Positions 42,057 through 50,952 are shown, counted from the first letter of the stretch. The stretch is 64,000 nt of DNA from Pseudoflavonifractor phocaeensis (GCF_016901735.1 NZ_JACLZC010000008.1:1-64000), one strand, 5' to 3'. The notes: generated from the sequence alone by a model not told the origin. A program made the numbers and translations.

Positions 42057-43079
42057 ATGTTCAGCAAGGATATCGGAATCGATCTGGGCACCGCCTCCAT
42101 CCTGGTCTATGTGGCCGGGAAGGGTATCGTCCTCCAGGAGCCGTCGGTGGTGGCCCTCCATAAGGATACGGGCAAGCTTTTGAAGGTGGGCACCGAGGCC
42201 AGCGAGATGCTGGGAAAGACCCCGGGCAACATCGTGGCCATTCGTCCCCTGCGGGAGGGCGTCATCTCCGACTATGACATGACCGAGAAGATGCTCAAGG
42301 AGTTCATCCGCAAGGTGACCTCCTTCCGGCTCTTCAAGCCCCGCATCATCATCTGCGTTCCCTCCGGCATCACCGAGGTGGAGGAGCGCGCCGTCATCGA
42401 CGCCGGTATCCAGGCCGGCGCCCGCCGGGTCTACCTCATCGAGGAGCCCGTGGCCGCCGCCATCGGCGCCGGCATCGACATCGCCAAGCCTGACGGCCAC
42501 ATGATCGTGGACATCGGCGGCGGCACCAGCGACATCGCCGTCATCTCTCTCTCCGGCATCGTGGAGTCCACTTCCATCAAGATTGCCGGCGACCAGTTTG
42601 ACGAGGCCATTGTGAAGTATATCCGCCGCAAGCATAATGTGCTCATCGGCGACCGCACCGCCGAGGAGCTGAAGATGAAGATCGGCTGCGTGTTCCCCCG
42701 TCCCGAGGAGACCAGCATGGAGATCCGCGGCCGCTGTCTGATGACCGGCCTGCCCCGTGTCTTTACCGTCACCTCCAGCGAGATGATCGAGGCCTTCGAG
42801 GAGCCCGCTACCCGCATTCTGGAGGCCATCCACGGCGTGCTGGAGCGTACGCCCCCCGAGCTGGTGGCCGACATCGCCACCAACGGCATCGTGATGACCG
42901 GCGGCGGCTCCCTGCTGTGGGGCTTTGACAAGCTCATCGAGTCTCACACCGGCATCGAGACCCATGTGGCCGACGACGCCATCTCCTGCGTGGCGCTGGG
43001 CACCGGCAAGAGCCTGGAGTGGGTCAACGAGATGCAGGACGGCACCATCAACCTCTCCCGCCGCAAGCAGATGAACTAA
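42057..43079 (+). CDS. mreB: MreB/Mbl-type actin homologue
   Basis: Cytoskeletal ATPase that guides lateral wall synthesis. The 340 residues include the phosphate-1 motif IGIDLGTASILVYV, the connect motif ICVPSGITEVEERAV, the phosphate-2 region MIVDIGGGTSDIAVI and the adenosine motif VMTGGGSLLWGFD. No mreC or mreD follows, so it is a stand-alone paralogue such as Mbl or MreBH; which one cannot be decided here. It has its own promoter and a strong terminator. Confidence 0.93.
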   Translation: MFSKDIGIDLGTASILVYVAGKGIVLQEPSVVALHKDTGKLLKVGTEASEMLGKTPGNIVAIRPLREGVISDYDMTEKMLKEFIRKVTSFRLFKPRIIICVPSGITEVEERAVIDAGIQAGARRVYLIEEPVAAAIGAGIDIAKPDGHMIVDIGGGTSDIAVISLSGIVESTSIKIAGDQFDEAIVKYIRRKHNVLIGDRTAEELKMKIGCVFPRPEETSMEIRGRCLMTGLPRVFTVTSSEMIEAFEEPATRILEAIHGVLERTPPELVADIATNGIVMTGGGSLLWGFDKLIESHTGIETHVADDAISCVALGTGKSLEWVNEMQDGTINLSRRKQMN

Positions 43080-43100
43080 ATCCCTCAAAAGGGCAAAGAA

Positions 43101-43140
43101 GCCCCGGACCGTTTTCCATAAAACGGTCCGGGGCATTTTT
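43101..43140. terminator. Bidirectional terminator after mreB
   Basis: GCCCCGGACCGTTTT pairs with AAAACGGTCCGGGGC around CCAT, followed by ATTTTTTAT. It also serves the convergent GNAT gene. Confidence 0.85.
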
Positions 43141-43700
43141 TATAGTGTGCGGACGTAGCGCAGGTCCACACAGGTCATATCATGGGGAAAGGGGATATCC
43201 TGGTGAGTGCCGTCCCAGGCAAAGCCGTGGCGGGCATAAAACCGGCGGGCGCCGTCGTTTTCCCGCAGGACAAAGACGGCGCAGCCCGGATATCCGGCCC
43301 GCTTCAGCCGGGCCAGGGCCTCGGTCATCAGGAGAGAGCCGTAGCCCCGGCCGGTTTCTGACGGTTCGGTGTAGAAGGAGATGAGCTCCCCCCAGCCCTC
43401 ATAACCGGCGGCGTCGATCACCAGCCCCTCGCTCTGCCGGGGGCTGGGACCGCTCCGGATGGGTCCGTAATTGCAGCAGGCCACCGGTGTTTCCGCCCGA
43501 TAGAGCAGCAGGCCGTGGCACCGGCCCGTCTCGTAGTCCTGCCGAAAATAGGGGACCCAGTGGTCCTCGGTAATCACGTCCCGGAGGTAATCGTCGGGCA
43601 CATGGCCGGGGTAGGTCTTGCGCCAGCCCCGGGCATGAATGGCGCTCATGGCCCGAAACTGTTCCTCCGTGGCGGCGTCAACAAAGCGCAGGCCTTCCAT
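43140..43700 (-). CDS. GNAT family N-acetyltransferase
   Basis: A 186-residue acetyl-CoA-dependent acetyltransferase. The GNAT fold is shown by ISFYTEPSETGRGYGSLLM (acetyl-CoA Q/R-x-x-G-x-G/A motif) and RRFYARHGFAWDG near the end. The ATG at 43700 is preceded by AGGCGTGACC; a GTG at 43706 is in frame. It follows the dehydratase-like gene almost without a gap (start near its stop), so it is probably in that operon. The substrate is unknown. Confidence 0.85.
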   Translation of the reverse strand: MEGLRFVDAATEEQFRAMSAIHARGWRKTYPGHVPDDYLRDVITEDHWVPYFRQDYETGRCHGLLLYRAETPVACCNYGPIRSGPSPRQSEGLVIDAAGYEGWGELISFYTEPSETGRGYGSLLMTEALARLKRAGYPGCAVFVLRENDGARRFYARHGFAWDGTHQDIPFPHDMTCVDLRYVRTL

Positions 43701-43702
43701 GG

Positions 43703-45010
43703 TCACGCCTGCACCGTCTCGCGGGGCGCGGAGCGGGTCTCTTCGGCCTCCTTGGCCAGAGCGCGGGCGTTGGCCAGCATGAGCTTGATGCGGTTTTCCT
43801 GGTTGATTTTGGTGGCGCCGGGGTCGTAGTCGATGGCCACGATGTTGGAGTTGGGATAGTCGTCCTTCAGCCGGCGGATCATACCCTTGCCCACGATGTG
43901 GTTGGGCAGGCAGCCGAAGGGCTGGGTGCAGACGATGTTGGGGGTGCCGGAGTGGATGAGCTCCAGCATCTCGGCGGTGAGGAGCCAGCCCTCGCCCATC
44001 TTGTTGCCGTCCCCCAGGTAGCCCTTGATGAGGCGGTGGAGGTCGTCAAAGTCGCCGGGGGCCCGGAAGCCGTTGCGCTTGAGGGCGTCGATCATGGCGT
44101 GCTGGTACTTTTTGCAGTAGTCCATCATAAAGCGGCAGACCGCCTGCTTGATCCACTTGCCGCCGTAGAGGTCCACGTCCACATCCCGGTTGTAGATCTT
44201 GAAGATGAGGAAGTCCACCAGGCCGGGTACCACCGGCTCGGCCCCCTCGGCCAGGAGGAAGTCGTTGAGGTTGTTGTTGCCCAGGGGGGAATATTTCACA
44301 TAAATTTCGCCCACCACGCCCACGCGGACCTTCTGCTCGCCGGTGACGGGGACGGTTTTCAGGTGGGTGAGGATGCGGTCGAAGTTGCGCTGCATACTCT
44401 TGTAGGTCATGCCCTTACCCTGGGCCATGTCCTCCAGGAGGAAGTCCAGGCAGTGCTCCACGGCCTTGTCGGTGTCGCCCGGGTTGATCTCATAGGGCCG
44501 GACCTGGTTGGCGGCGGCCATGATAACGTCGCCGTAGTAGACGGCGAAAAGGGCCTTGCGCAGAAAGCCGATGGTGAGCTTGAAGCCGGGGTTATGCTCC
44601 AGGCCGGACAGATTCACCGAGATGACGGGCACAAAGCCCAGACCGGCCTTTTCCAGGGCCTTGCGGAGCATATGGATGTAGTTGGAGGCGCGGCAGCCGC
44701 CGCCGGTCTGGGTGATGACCAGCGCCACCTTGTGGGGGTCGTAGTTGCCGCTCTGCACGGCGGAGATGAGCTGACCGATGACCAGGATGGCGGGGAAGCA
44801 GGCGTCGTTGTGGACGTACTTCTGGCCCGCGTCAATGATGGCCTTGCCGGTGGTGTTGAGCATCTCCACTTTATACCCCTCGTTCTGCATGATGCGCACC
44901 AGCATGGCGAAGTGGTCGGGCAGCATCTGGGGGACCAGGAGGGTATATTCTTTTTTCATCTCCTTGGTGAAGAGAAGCCGGCCGGTCTGATCGTAAACAA
45001 GTTCTGCCAT
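43703..45010 (-). CDS. 2-hydroxyacyl-CoA dehydratase-like (COG3581) protein
   Basis: A 435-residue protein of the BcrC/BadD/HgdB-related COG3581 group. Cys-containing motifs (NDACFPAILVIGQL, QTGGGCRASNYIH, TPNIVCTQPFGCLPNH) may hold an iron-sulfur cluster, as in double-cubane-cluster relatives; this is inference. It follows the tandem activase gene by 42 bp. Together they give 1,415 residues, about the length of the single-chain acyl-CoA dehydratase activase-related proteins known in other clostridia, so this appears to be the split form. No acyl-CoA gene is nearby; the reaction is unknown. Confidence 0.85.
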   Translation of the reverse strand: MAELVYDQTGRLLFTKEMKKEYTLLVPQMLPDHFAMLVRIMQNEGYKVEMLNTTGKAIIDAGQKYVHNDACFPAILVIGQLISAVQSGNYDPHKVALVITQTGGGCRASNYIHMLRKALEKAGLGFVPVISVNLSGLEHNPGFKLTIGFLRKALFAVYYGDVIMAAANQVRPYEINPGDTDKAVEHCLDFLLEDMAQGKGMTYKSMQRNFDRILTHLKTVPVTGEQKVRVGVVGEIYVKYSPLGNNNLNDFLLAEGAEPVVPGLVDFLIFKIYNRDVDVDLYGGKWIKQAVCRFMMDYCKKYQHAMIDALKRNGFRAPGDFDDLHRLIKGYLGDGNKMGEGWLLTAEMLELIHSGTPNIVCTQPFGCLPNHIVGKGMIRRLKDDYPNSNIVAIDYDPGATKINQENRIKLMLANARALAKEAEETRSAPRETVQA

Positions 45011-45052
45011 AAAACCAAAGTTCCTTTCGGCAAAAATGAAAAATAGGATGGC

Positions 45053-47995
45053 TTAGTGTTCCGCGGCGTCCTTGCGGGCCTCCATGGCGGCCATGAGGGA
45101 GCGGATGCGGATGGTGACGGCACCCAGATTGCTGATGTCGTCGATCTTCAGCTGGGTGTAGAGCTTGCCGCCCTCTTCCAGGATGGAGCGGAGCTCGTCG
45201 GTGGTGATGGCGTCGGTGCCGCAGCCGAAGCTCACCAGCTGCACCACCTGCATGTCGGGCTGGGTGCAGACATAGCGGGCGGCGTTGTACATGCGGCTCT
45301 GGAAGGTCCACTGGTTGAGCACCTTCCGGGGGGCGTAGCCCTCCAGGTAGGAGAGGGCGTCCTCGGTGACCAGCACAAAGCCGAAGGAGGTGATAAGGTC
45401 GTTGATGCCGTGGTTGATCTCCGGGTCGATGTGGTAGGGACGGCCGCAGATGACCACCACCGGCATGTTGTGCCCTCTGGCGTACTCCACATACTGCCGG
45501 CCGGTCTCCCGCACGTCCTGCACGTAGGCGTCATAGGCCTCATAGGCGGCCTTGACGGCGGCCTTGGTCTCCTTTTCCGGGATGCCGAACTCGGCGGACA
45601 TGAGCTTGGAGATGCGCTTGGCAAAGTCCTTGTGCCGCCACAGGCCCACATAGGGGTCGAGGAATTTGGTTTCCTTCAGGGCGGGGACGTTAGCGGCCAG
45701 CAGCTCGGGGTAGTAGGCCACCACAGGACAGTTATAGTGGTTGTCGCCGATGCCCTCGTCGTTGTTGTAGGACATACAGGGGTACCAGATGGCGTCCACC
45801 CCCTCCTCCACCAGGGCCTCCACGTGGCCGTGAAGGAGCTTGGCGGGATAGCAGACCGTATCGGAGGGGATGGTATGCTGGCCCTTGATGTACAGCTTGC
45901 GGGAGGACTCGGGGGAGAGGACCACCTCAAAGTTGAGCTTGGTGAAGAAGGTGAACCAATAGGGGAGGTTTTCGTACATATTGAGGCCGAAGGGGATGCC
46001 GATCCGGCCCCGGGCGCCGGTGCCGGTCCCTTTGCCGGCCATGGCGCGGAGCTTTTGGTATTTATAGCGCATCAGGTCGGGGTTTTCCACCTTTTCCTTG
46101 CCCAGGGGGCGGGAGCAGCGGTTGCCCGAGATAAAGCGCCGGCCGCCGTCGAACTGGTTGACGGTGAGGGAGCAGTGGTTGGTGCACAGGCCGCAGGTCA
46201 CCGGCTTTGCGCTGTGGGTGAAGGTTTCCAGGGCCTTGGCGTCCAGGATGGCGCTCTTTTCCAGATGGAGGTTGCGGGCGGCCAGGGCCGCGCCGAAGGC
46301 GCCCATCAGGCCGGCGATGGTGGGCCGGGTGACGTTGCGGTCCAGCTCCTGCTCAAAGGCGCGGAGGACGGCGTCGTTGAGGAAGGTGCCGCCCTGGACC
46401 ACGATATGCTTGCCCAAATCGTCGGCGTTGGCGGCGCGGATGACCTTATAGACGGCGTTTTTCACGATGGAAATGGAGAGACCGGCGGAAATGTCCTCCA
46501 CACTGGCGCCGTCCTTCTGGGCCTGCTTGACGGAGGAGTTCATAAACACGGTGCAGCGGGAGCCCAGATTCACCGGATGGGGGGAGAAGAGGCCCAGCTT
46601 GGAGAAGGAGGCGATGTCATAGCCCAGGGCCTTGGCGAAGGTCTCGATAAAGGAGCCGCAGCCGGAGGAGCAGGCCTCATTGAGCATGATGGAGTCCACC
46701 GCGCCGTTGCGAATCTTAAAGCACTTCATATCCTGGCCGCCGATGTCGATGATGAAATCCACGTCGGGGTTGAAGTGGGCGGCGGCGTTGTAGTGGGCCA
46801 CCGTCTCCACCAGACCCAGGTCGCAGGAGAAGGCGTTTTTGATGAGGTCCTCGCCATAGCCGGTGACGGCGGCGCCCTTGAGCTGGATGCGGTCGCCGCA
46901 CAGGGCGTAGATTTTCTTCAGCTGCTCCAGCACGATGGCCACGGGGTTGCCCTGGTTGGAGTGGTAATAGGTGTAGAGCAGGCCGCCGTCCGCCGTGATG
47001 AGGGCCATTTTGGTGGTGGTGGAGCCGGCGTCGATGCCCAGCCAGGCGGGCCCGGCGTAGGTGTTCACATCCACCTCGGGGGGATGGTTGGCGTTGTGGC
47101 GGGCCAGGAAGGCGTCGTAATCCTTCTGGTCGGTGAAGAGGGGGGGCATGGTGTCCACGCTGGTGCGGGCGTCCACGCTCTCCTCCAGCAGCTTGAGGAC
47201 CTCCTCAAAGGGGCGCTCCTCATAATCGGTGGCGCAGAGGGCCGCGCCGATGCCGGCGAAGCAGTCGCCGTCCTCGGGGAAGATGGCGTGCTCCTCGTCC
47301 AGGTGGAGGGTCTCCACAAAGCGCTGGCGGAGGCCCTGGAGGAAGTGAAGGGGGCCGCCCAAAAAGACGATCTTGCCCTTTAACTCCCGGCCCTGGGTGA
47401 GGCCGGCCACGGTCTGGTCCACCACGGCTTGGAAGATGGAGGCGGCCACGTCCTCCTTCCGCCCGCCCTGGTTGAGGATGGGCTGGATGTCGCTCTTGGC
47501 AAAGACGCCGCAGCGGGAGGCGATGGGGTAAATTTTCTCATGCTTGAGGGAGAGGGCGTCCAGATCGTCCACGCTGACGTTCATCAGGGTGGCCATCTGG
47601 TCGATGAACGCGCCGGTACCGCCGGCACAGGAGCCGTTCATCCGCTCCTCCAGGGCGCCGCCGAAGAAGATGATTTTGGCGTCCTCGCCGCCCAGCTCGA
47701 TGACGGCGTCGGTGTCGGGGTAGTACTCCCGCACGGCGGCGGCGGTGGCATAGACCTCCTGGACAAAGTCGATGTCGGAGGCCTTGGCCACGCCCAGACC
47801 GGCGGAGCCGGTGATGACCAGCCGGACCTTTTGGCCCTTTAGCATGTCCTCGATGGAGTGGAGGGTCTCGCAGGCCCGTTCCCGGGTCTTGGAGTAGTGC
47901 CGCTCGTAGGAGCGGAAGAGGAGCTTGTTGTCCTCGTCCAGCACCACCACCTTGACGGTAGTGGAGCCGATGTCGATGCCGATACGTAAACTCAT
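45053..47995 (-). CDS. Tandem BadF/HgdC-type activase with DUF2229 region
   Basis: A 980-residue protein with two ASKHA-fold ATPase domains in a row. Domain 1 has RIGIDIGSTTVKVVVLDE, ELGGEDAKIIFF, NGSCAGGTGAFIDQ (cluster Cys near 123) and ASRCGVFAKS (Cys near 163). Domain 2 has WLGIDAGSTTTKMALI, IDIGGQDMKC, NEACSSGCGSFIET and GSRCTVFMNS. A C-terminal DUF2229 region (about 660-980) includes IGIPFGLNMYENLPYW and VVICGRPYHIDPE. HgdC-type proteins use ATP to drive an electron onto a dehydratase; that role is inferred. The 435-residue partner follows 42 bp downstream. Confidence 0.88.
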   Translation of the reverse strand: MSLRIGIDIGSTTVKVVVLDEDNKLLFRSYERHYSKTRERACETLHSIEDMLKGQKVRLVITGSAGLGVAKASDIDFVQEVYATAAAVREYYPDTDAVIELGGEDAKIIFFGGALEERMNGSCAGGTGAFIDQMATLMNVSVDDLDALSLKHEKIYPIASRCGVFAKSDIQPILNQGGRKEDVAASIFQAVVDQTVAGLTQGRELKGKIVFLGGPLHFLQGLRQRFVETLHLDEEHAIFPEDGDCFAGIGAALCATDYEERPFEEVLKLLEESVDARTSVDTMPPLFTDQKDYDAFLARHNANHPPEVDVNTYAGPAWLGIDAGSTTTKMALITADGGLLYTYYHSNQGNPVAIVLEQLKKIYALCGDRIQLKGAAVTGYGEDLIKNAFSCDLGLVETVAHYNAAAHFNPDVDFIIDIGGQDMKCFKIRNGAVDSIMLNEACSSGCGSFIETFAKALGYDIASFSKLGLFSPHPVNLGSRCTVFMNSSVKQAQKDGASVEDISAGLSISIVKNAVYKVIRAANADDLGKHIVVQGGTFLNDAVLRAFEQELDRNVTRPTIAGLMGAFGAALAARNLHLEKSAILDAKALETFTHSAKPVTCGLCTNHCSLTVNQFDGGRRFISGNRCSRPLGKEKVENPDLMRYKYQKLRAMAGKGTGTGARGRIGIPFGLNMYENLPYWFTFFTKLNFEVVLSPESSRKLYIKGQHTIPSDTVCYPAKLLHGHVEALVEEGVDAIWYPCMSYNNDEGIGDNHYNCPVVAYYPELLAANVPALKETKFLDPYVGLWRHKDFAKRISKLMSAEFGIPEKETKAAVKAAYEAYDAYVQDVRETGRQYVEYARGHNMPVVVICGRPYHIDPEINHGINDLITSFGFVLVTEDALSYLEGYAPRKVLNQWTFQSRMYNAARYVCTQPDMQVVQLVSFGCGTDAITTDELRSILEEGGKLYTQLKIDDISNLGAVTIRIRSLMAAMEARKDAAEH

Positions 47996-48374
47996 AGTCG
48001 TTTGATTCCCTTTCCAGAAATGGAACGATGTGACCGGGCACAGTGCCCAAATACATTATAAAAAAGAAAACAGCAAATTTGGCTGTATCCTACATGATAG
48101 TACATTTTTCAGCTTTTTACAAGTGGCAGACAAAAAATGAGGGGATATTTCCGTTTCAGAAGGAATGGAGCAGGAAAAAGTGCCTTATTTTCAGGGGAAA
48201 TTGGAGCGTTTTTCAGGCAGAAGGACAAAAGGGCGGACCGCGGTAACGCCGCACGGAAACAAGGGGACAGGGTTGGAAAAGAACAGGCCGGAACAGCCGG
48301 CTGCGGACGGCTTCGGTGAAAACGGCGGGAAAGAGCGCTGCGGGAGGGGTCCCGCAGCGCTGCTGCCGGTGGGC
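47996..48374. other. 379-bp intergenic region without a gene
   Basis: The part next to the activase gene is AT-rich and holds a TATAAT-like box (near 48050, minus strand) without a good -35. A hairpin, AGCGCTGCGGG with CCCGCAGCGCT (48334-48361), lies after the acetyltransferase gene and probably acts as its terminator. I see no coding sequence or dispersed repeat in the rest. Confidence 0.5.
48334..48361 (-). terminator. Hairpin after the CAT-like gene
   Basis: AGCGCTGCGGG and CCCGCAGCGCT form a perfect 11-bp stem around AGGGGT. The following minus-strand bases are only moderately T-rich, so the call is tentative. Confidence 0.5.
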
Positions 48375-49034
48375 TTATCGGGGGAAAGCGCGGCAGTTTT
48401 CCTGAAGGCGCCGGAAGAACTGTCCGGCGTGGTAACCATCCGCGGCGGCATGGGAGATGGTGAGGGCGGCGGGCATGGTATAGCGTCCATCCTGCCGGGC
48501 GTACCTTCCGCAGGTGACGATGGGGAAGAGGTTGGGGGTCCCGCCGGCGGAGAAGGTGGAAAAGCCGGTAAAATCCAGCCAGGGAGCGCAGCTCACGCAG
48601 AAGAAGTTGGCCGGCTGTCCGGGCCGGGCCTTGACGCCGTGGTTGCCGCCGTACCGCTCCACGGCGGCGGTAAAGTGCCGGTAGAAGGTGGAAAAATCCC
48701 CGTCGTACGCACACCACAGGTCGCTGAAGGTGTGGTCGTCCTCATGGAACACGGTAAAATTGGGATGGACCGTCTCCCAGATGCCGGGCATACCCTGGGG
48801 TGTGAGCATCAGCTTCATCTCGTCCATCTCGTTGACGGTCCGGGAGACGGCGTAGAGAAGGCAGCCGTAAAAGCGCAGAGCGTTTTGATGGGCAAAGTCC
48901 AGCAGAGGGGTCACATCCAGCGCGCAGGTGAGGGAATAGCCGCAGGGCAGGGTGTCCCGGTAGTAGGCGAAATGGTCCCGGCGGGGCCAGGCGGAGAGGT
49001 CGATGGGACGGAAGGGCGGGAGGTCAGGACACAT
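48375..49034 (-). CDS. Chloramphenicol acetyltransferase-like protein (CatA type)
   Basis: A 219-residue protein of the CatA fold. The catalytic His195 and structural Asp199 are kept in SHAAADGYHAGQFF, in the place of the canonical HHAVCDGFH motif. The upstream His of the pair is Ser and the Cys is Ala. Earlier landmarks FYGCLLYAVSRTVNEMDE and NFFCVSCAPWLDFTGF also fit. Known family members acetylate chloramphenicol; acetylation of another alcohol is possible. I chose the ATG at 49034 with GGAGGGA. No mobile-element genes flank it, so it seems a resident gene. Confidence 0.82.
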   Translation of the reverse strand: MCPDLPPFRPIDLSAWPRRDHFAYYRDTLPCGYSLTCALDVTPLLDFAHQNALRFYGCLLYAVSRTVNEMDEMKLMLTPQGMPGIWETVHPNFTVFHEDDHTFSDLWCAYDGDFSTFYRHFTAAVERYGGNHGVKARPGQPANFFCVSCAPWLDFTGFSTFSAGGTPNLFPIVTCGRYARQDGRYTMPAALTISHAAADGYHAGQFFRRLQENCRAFPR

Positions 49035-49085
49035 AAAAATCCCTCCAATTCTGAAAAAATGCAAAAAGAGAATGGTTTCCTCCCT

Positions 49086-49114
49086 AGTTTATCACAGCTC
49101 GTCCCATGGGACAA
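49086..49114 (-). promoter_or_regulatory. Promoter of the CAT-like gene
   Basis: On the minus strand, TTGTCC at 49109-49114, a 17-bp spacer and TAAACT at 49086-49091. The perfect palindrome GTCCCATGGGAC (49101-49112) overlaps the -35 box and spacer. Confidence 0.6.
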
Positions 49115-49122
49115 GGTGGGGC

Positions 49123-49151
49123 TTGCCAAAGGGAGCCGGGGGCATTATAGT
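49123..49151 (+). promoter_or_regulatory. Promoter of the GH25 gene
   Basis: TTGCCA at 49123-49128, a 17-bp spacer and TATAGT at 49146-49151. It is divergent from the CAT-like promoter, only 8 bp from its -35 box. Confidence 0.65.
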
Positions 49152-49186
49152 ATAAGAATATCAGGAAAGTACACGGAGATGTCCCT

Positions 49187-49939
49187 ATGTTGAGAAAGAT
49201 ATGCAGGCTGCTGCTGCGGCTGATCTTACTTTGTGCGGTATTGGCGGCGGTGTGTGCCGGTACGGTGGCGCTGCTGCGCTGGCGGGGCCACATCCTTCTG
49301 CCGGAGGAGAGCCATCCCCAGGAGTGGGAGGTATTTGGGGTGGACGTATCCACCTATCAGGGCAGAGTGGACTGGGGAGCACTGGCGGCCCAGGGGGTGG
49401 ATTTTGCCTTCATCAAGGCCACCGAGGGCAGCTCCCTCCAGGATGTACGCTTTGCCGAGAACTGGGCGGGAGCGCTGGCGGCCGGGGTACGGCCGGGCGC
49501 CTATCATTTTTTCAGCTACGATACCCCGGGGGAGCAGCAGGCGGAAAATTTCATTGCCGCCGTGCCGGTGACCGACGGGGCGCTGCCGCCGGTGATCGAT
49601 ATTGAATTTTACGGCGACTATCTGGAGGAGCCCGCCGACCGGGAGAGCGCCCAGGCCATTCTGGACCCCCTTCTGGCGGCGCTGGAGGAACGCTATGGGG
49701 TAAAGCCCATCCTCTATGCCACTTACCGCTCCTATCAGCTCTATCTGTCCGGCGGAAAGTATGACGACTACCCCCTCTGGATGAGCAGCCCCATGGTCAG
49801 CCCTCTGCTGTGGGACTGGGATTTCTGGCAGTACAGCCATGCCGGCCATCTGGAGGGCTACGACGGCCACCAGCAGCGGATCGATTTCAACGTCTACCGC
49901 GGTTCCCGGCAGCAGTTCGACGCCTTCGGGCTGCCGTGA
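49187..49939 (+). CDS. Glycoside hydrolase family 25 lysozyme
   Basis: A 250-residue membrane-anchored or secreted muramidase. An N-terminal hydrophobic helix (about 5-28) leads into the GH25 barrel: GVDVSTYQGRVDW, FAFIKATEGSS, GAYHFFSYDTPGEQQAENF and PPVIDIEFYGDY with the catalytic acids. A C-terminal FWQYSHAGHLEGYDG closes the fold. No wall-binding repeats follow. It probably trims peptidoglycan during growth; a phage or conjugation origin is unlikely because nothing nearby is phage-like. Confidence 0.92.
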   Translation: MLRKICRLLLRLILLCAVLAAVCAGTVALLRWRGHILLPEESHPQEWEVFGVDVSTYQGRVDWGALAAQGVDFAFIKATEGSSLQDVRFAENWAGALAAGVRPGAYHFFSYDTPGEQQAENFIAAVPVTDGALPPVIDIEFYGDYLEEPADRESAQAILDPLLAALEERYGVKPILYATYRSYQLYLSGGKYDDYPLWMSSPMVSPLLWDWDFWQYSHAGHLEGYDGHQQRIDFNVYRGSRQQFDAFGLP

Positions 49940-49968
49940 GGGGGATTCTAATAAAGATAAAAATATGT

Positions 49969-49974
49969 TATAAT
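49969..49974 (+). promoter_or_regulatory. Extended -10 promoter of the murB operon
   Basis: TGTTATAAT (49966-49974) gives an extended -10; the upstream -35 (TTCTAA at about 49946) is weak. It lies 39 bp before the murB start. Confidence 0.5.
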
Positions 49975-50012
49975 CCAATGGGAAAATACAACTTGTTTCA
50001 GGAGGAAACGCT

Positions 50013-50930
50013 ATGAATCTTTATACAACCTTGCAGGAGAAGCTGTCGGCCCGCTGTCCGGCGCTGGAGGTGCGGGCAGAGGAACCCATGTTCCGCCATA
50101 CCTCCTTCCGCATCGGCGGTCCCGCCCGTCTGATGGCCCTCCCGAAGTCGGAGGAGGAGGCCATTGCCGCGGTGGAGTGCGCCGCCCAACTGGGGATAGA
50201 ACCCTTTTTTATGGGCAACGGCTCCAACCTGCTGGTCTCCGACGAGGGTTACGACGGCTTCATCGTCAAGGCGGTGGGCGGACTGGACACCCTGGAGCGG
50301 GTGGGCGAGACCGGCATCCGGGTGGGAAGCGGCGTGCTTCTCTCGCGGCTGGCGGTGTTTGCCCGGGAGAACGCCCTCACCGGTCTGGAATTTGCCCACG
50401 GCATCCCGGGCAGCGTGGGCGGCGCGGTGACCATGAACGCCGGGGCCTACGGCGGCGAGATGAAGGACGTGGTGGTTTCCACCCGGGTGCTAGACCGGGA
50501 CGGCCGCGTGGAGACGGTCGCGGGCGAGGCCCAGGATTTTTCCTACCGGCACAGCGCCTTTTCCGATGAAAAGCGGCTCATTTTGTCGGCGGAACTTCAG
50601 CTTCAGCCCGGCGATCCCGGGGCCATCCAGGCCCAGATGGACGCGCTGGGCCAGCGCCGCCGGTTCAAGCAGCCCCTGGACGTACCCAGCGCGGGCAGCA
50701 CCTTTAAGCGTCCCGAGGGGTACTACGCCGCCGCCCTCATCGACGAGTGCGGCTTAAAGGGCGTTTCCGTGGGCGGGGCCCAGGTGTCCATCCGCCACGC
50801 GGGCTTCGTGGTCAACCAGGGGAACGCCACCTGCGCCGATGTGCTGGCGCTGGTGGAGCGGGTGCGCGAGACGGTGCTGCGGGAGACCGGGGTGACCCTG
50901 GAGCTGGAGGTGCGCACGCTGGGCGTGTAA
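50013..50930 (+). CDS. murB: UDP-N-acetylenolpyruvoylglucosamine reductase
   Basis: FAD-dependent enzyme that makes UDP-MurNAc for peptidoglycan. The 305 residues show the type II MurB pattern: TSFRIGGPARLM, FMGNGSNLLVSDEG, GIPGSVGGAVTMNAGAYG and AGSTFKRPEGYYAAALID, with the catalytic Ser in the last. The start at 50013 follows CAGGAGGAAACG. It opens the conserved Firmicute run murB-rapZ-yvcK-whiA. Confidence 0.96.
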   Translation: MNLYTTLQEKLSARCPALEVRAEEPMFRHTSFRIGGPARLMALPKSEEEAIAAVECAAQLGIEPFFMGNGSNLLVSDEGYDGFIVKAVGGLDTLERVGETGIRVGSGVLLSRLAVFARENALTGLEFAHGIPGSVGGAVTMNAGAYGGEMKDVVVSTRVLDRDGRVETVAGEAQDFSYRHSAFSDEKRLILSAELQLQPGDPGAIQAQMDALGQRRRFKQPLDVPSAGSTFKRPEGYYAAALIDECGLKGVSVGGAQVSIRHAGFVVNQGNATCADVLALVERVRETVLRETGVTLELEVRTLGV

Positions 50931-50952
50931 GTGAGGAAAAGGAGAGGTTTTC

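Noticed and set aside
45056-47383. 775-residue open frame on the plus strand opposite the activase gene
   Set aside because: This is again an antisense shadow with Val/Gly/Asp-rich composition and no motifs.
48043-48319. Short plus-strand frames in the gap downstream of the CAT-like gene
   Set aside because: They lack convincing starts and are rich in Lys and Phe from AT-rich bases. I treat the stretch as non-coding.
48375-49034. Recently acquired resistance gene
   Set aside because: There are no flanking transposase, integrase or plasmid features, and base composition is like its surroundings.
49187-49939. Phage endolysin within a prophage remnant
   Set aside because: No holin, tail or packaging genes are near, and the protein has an N-terminal membrane anchor like cell-wall hydrolases.
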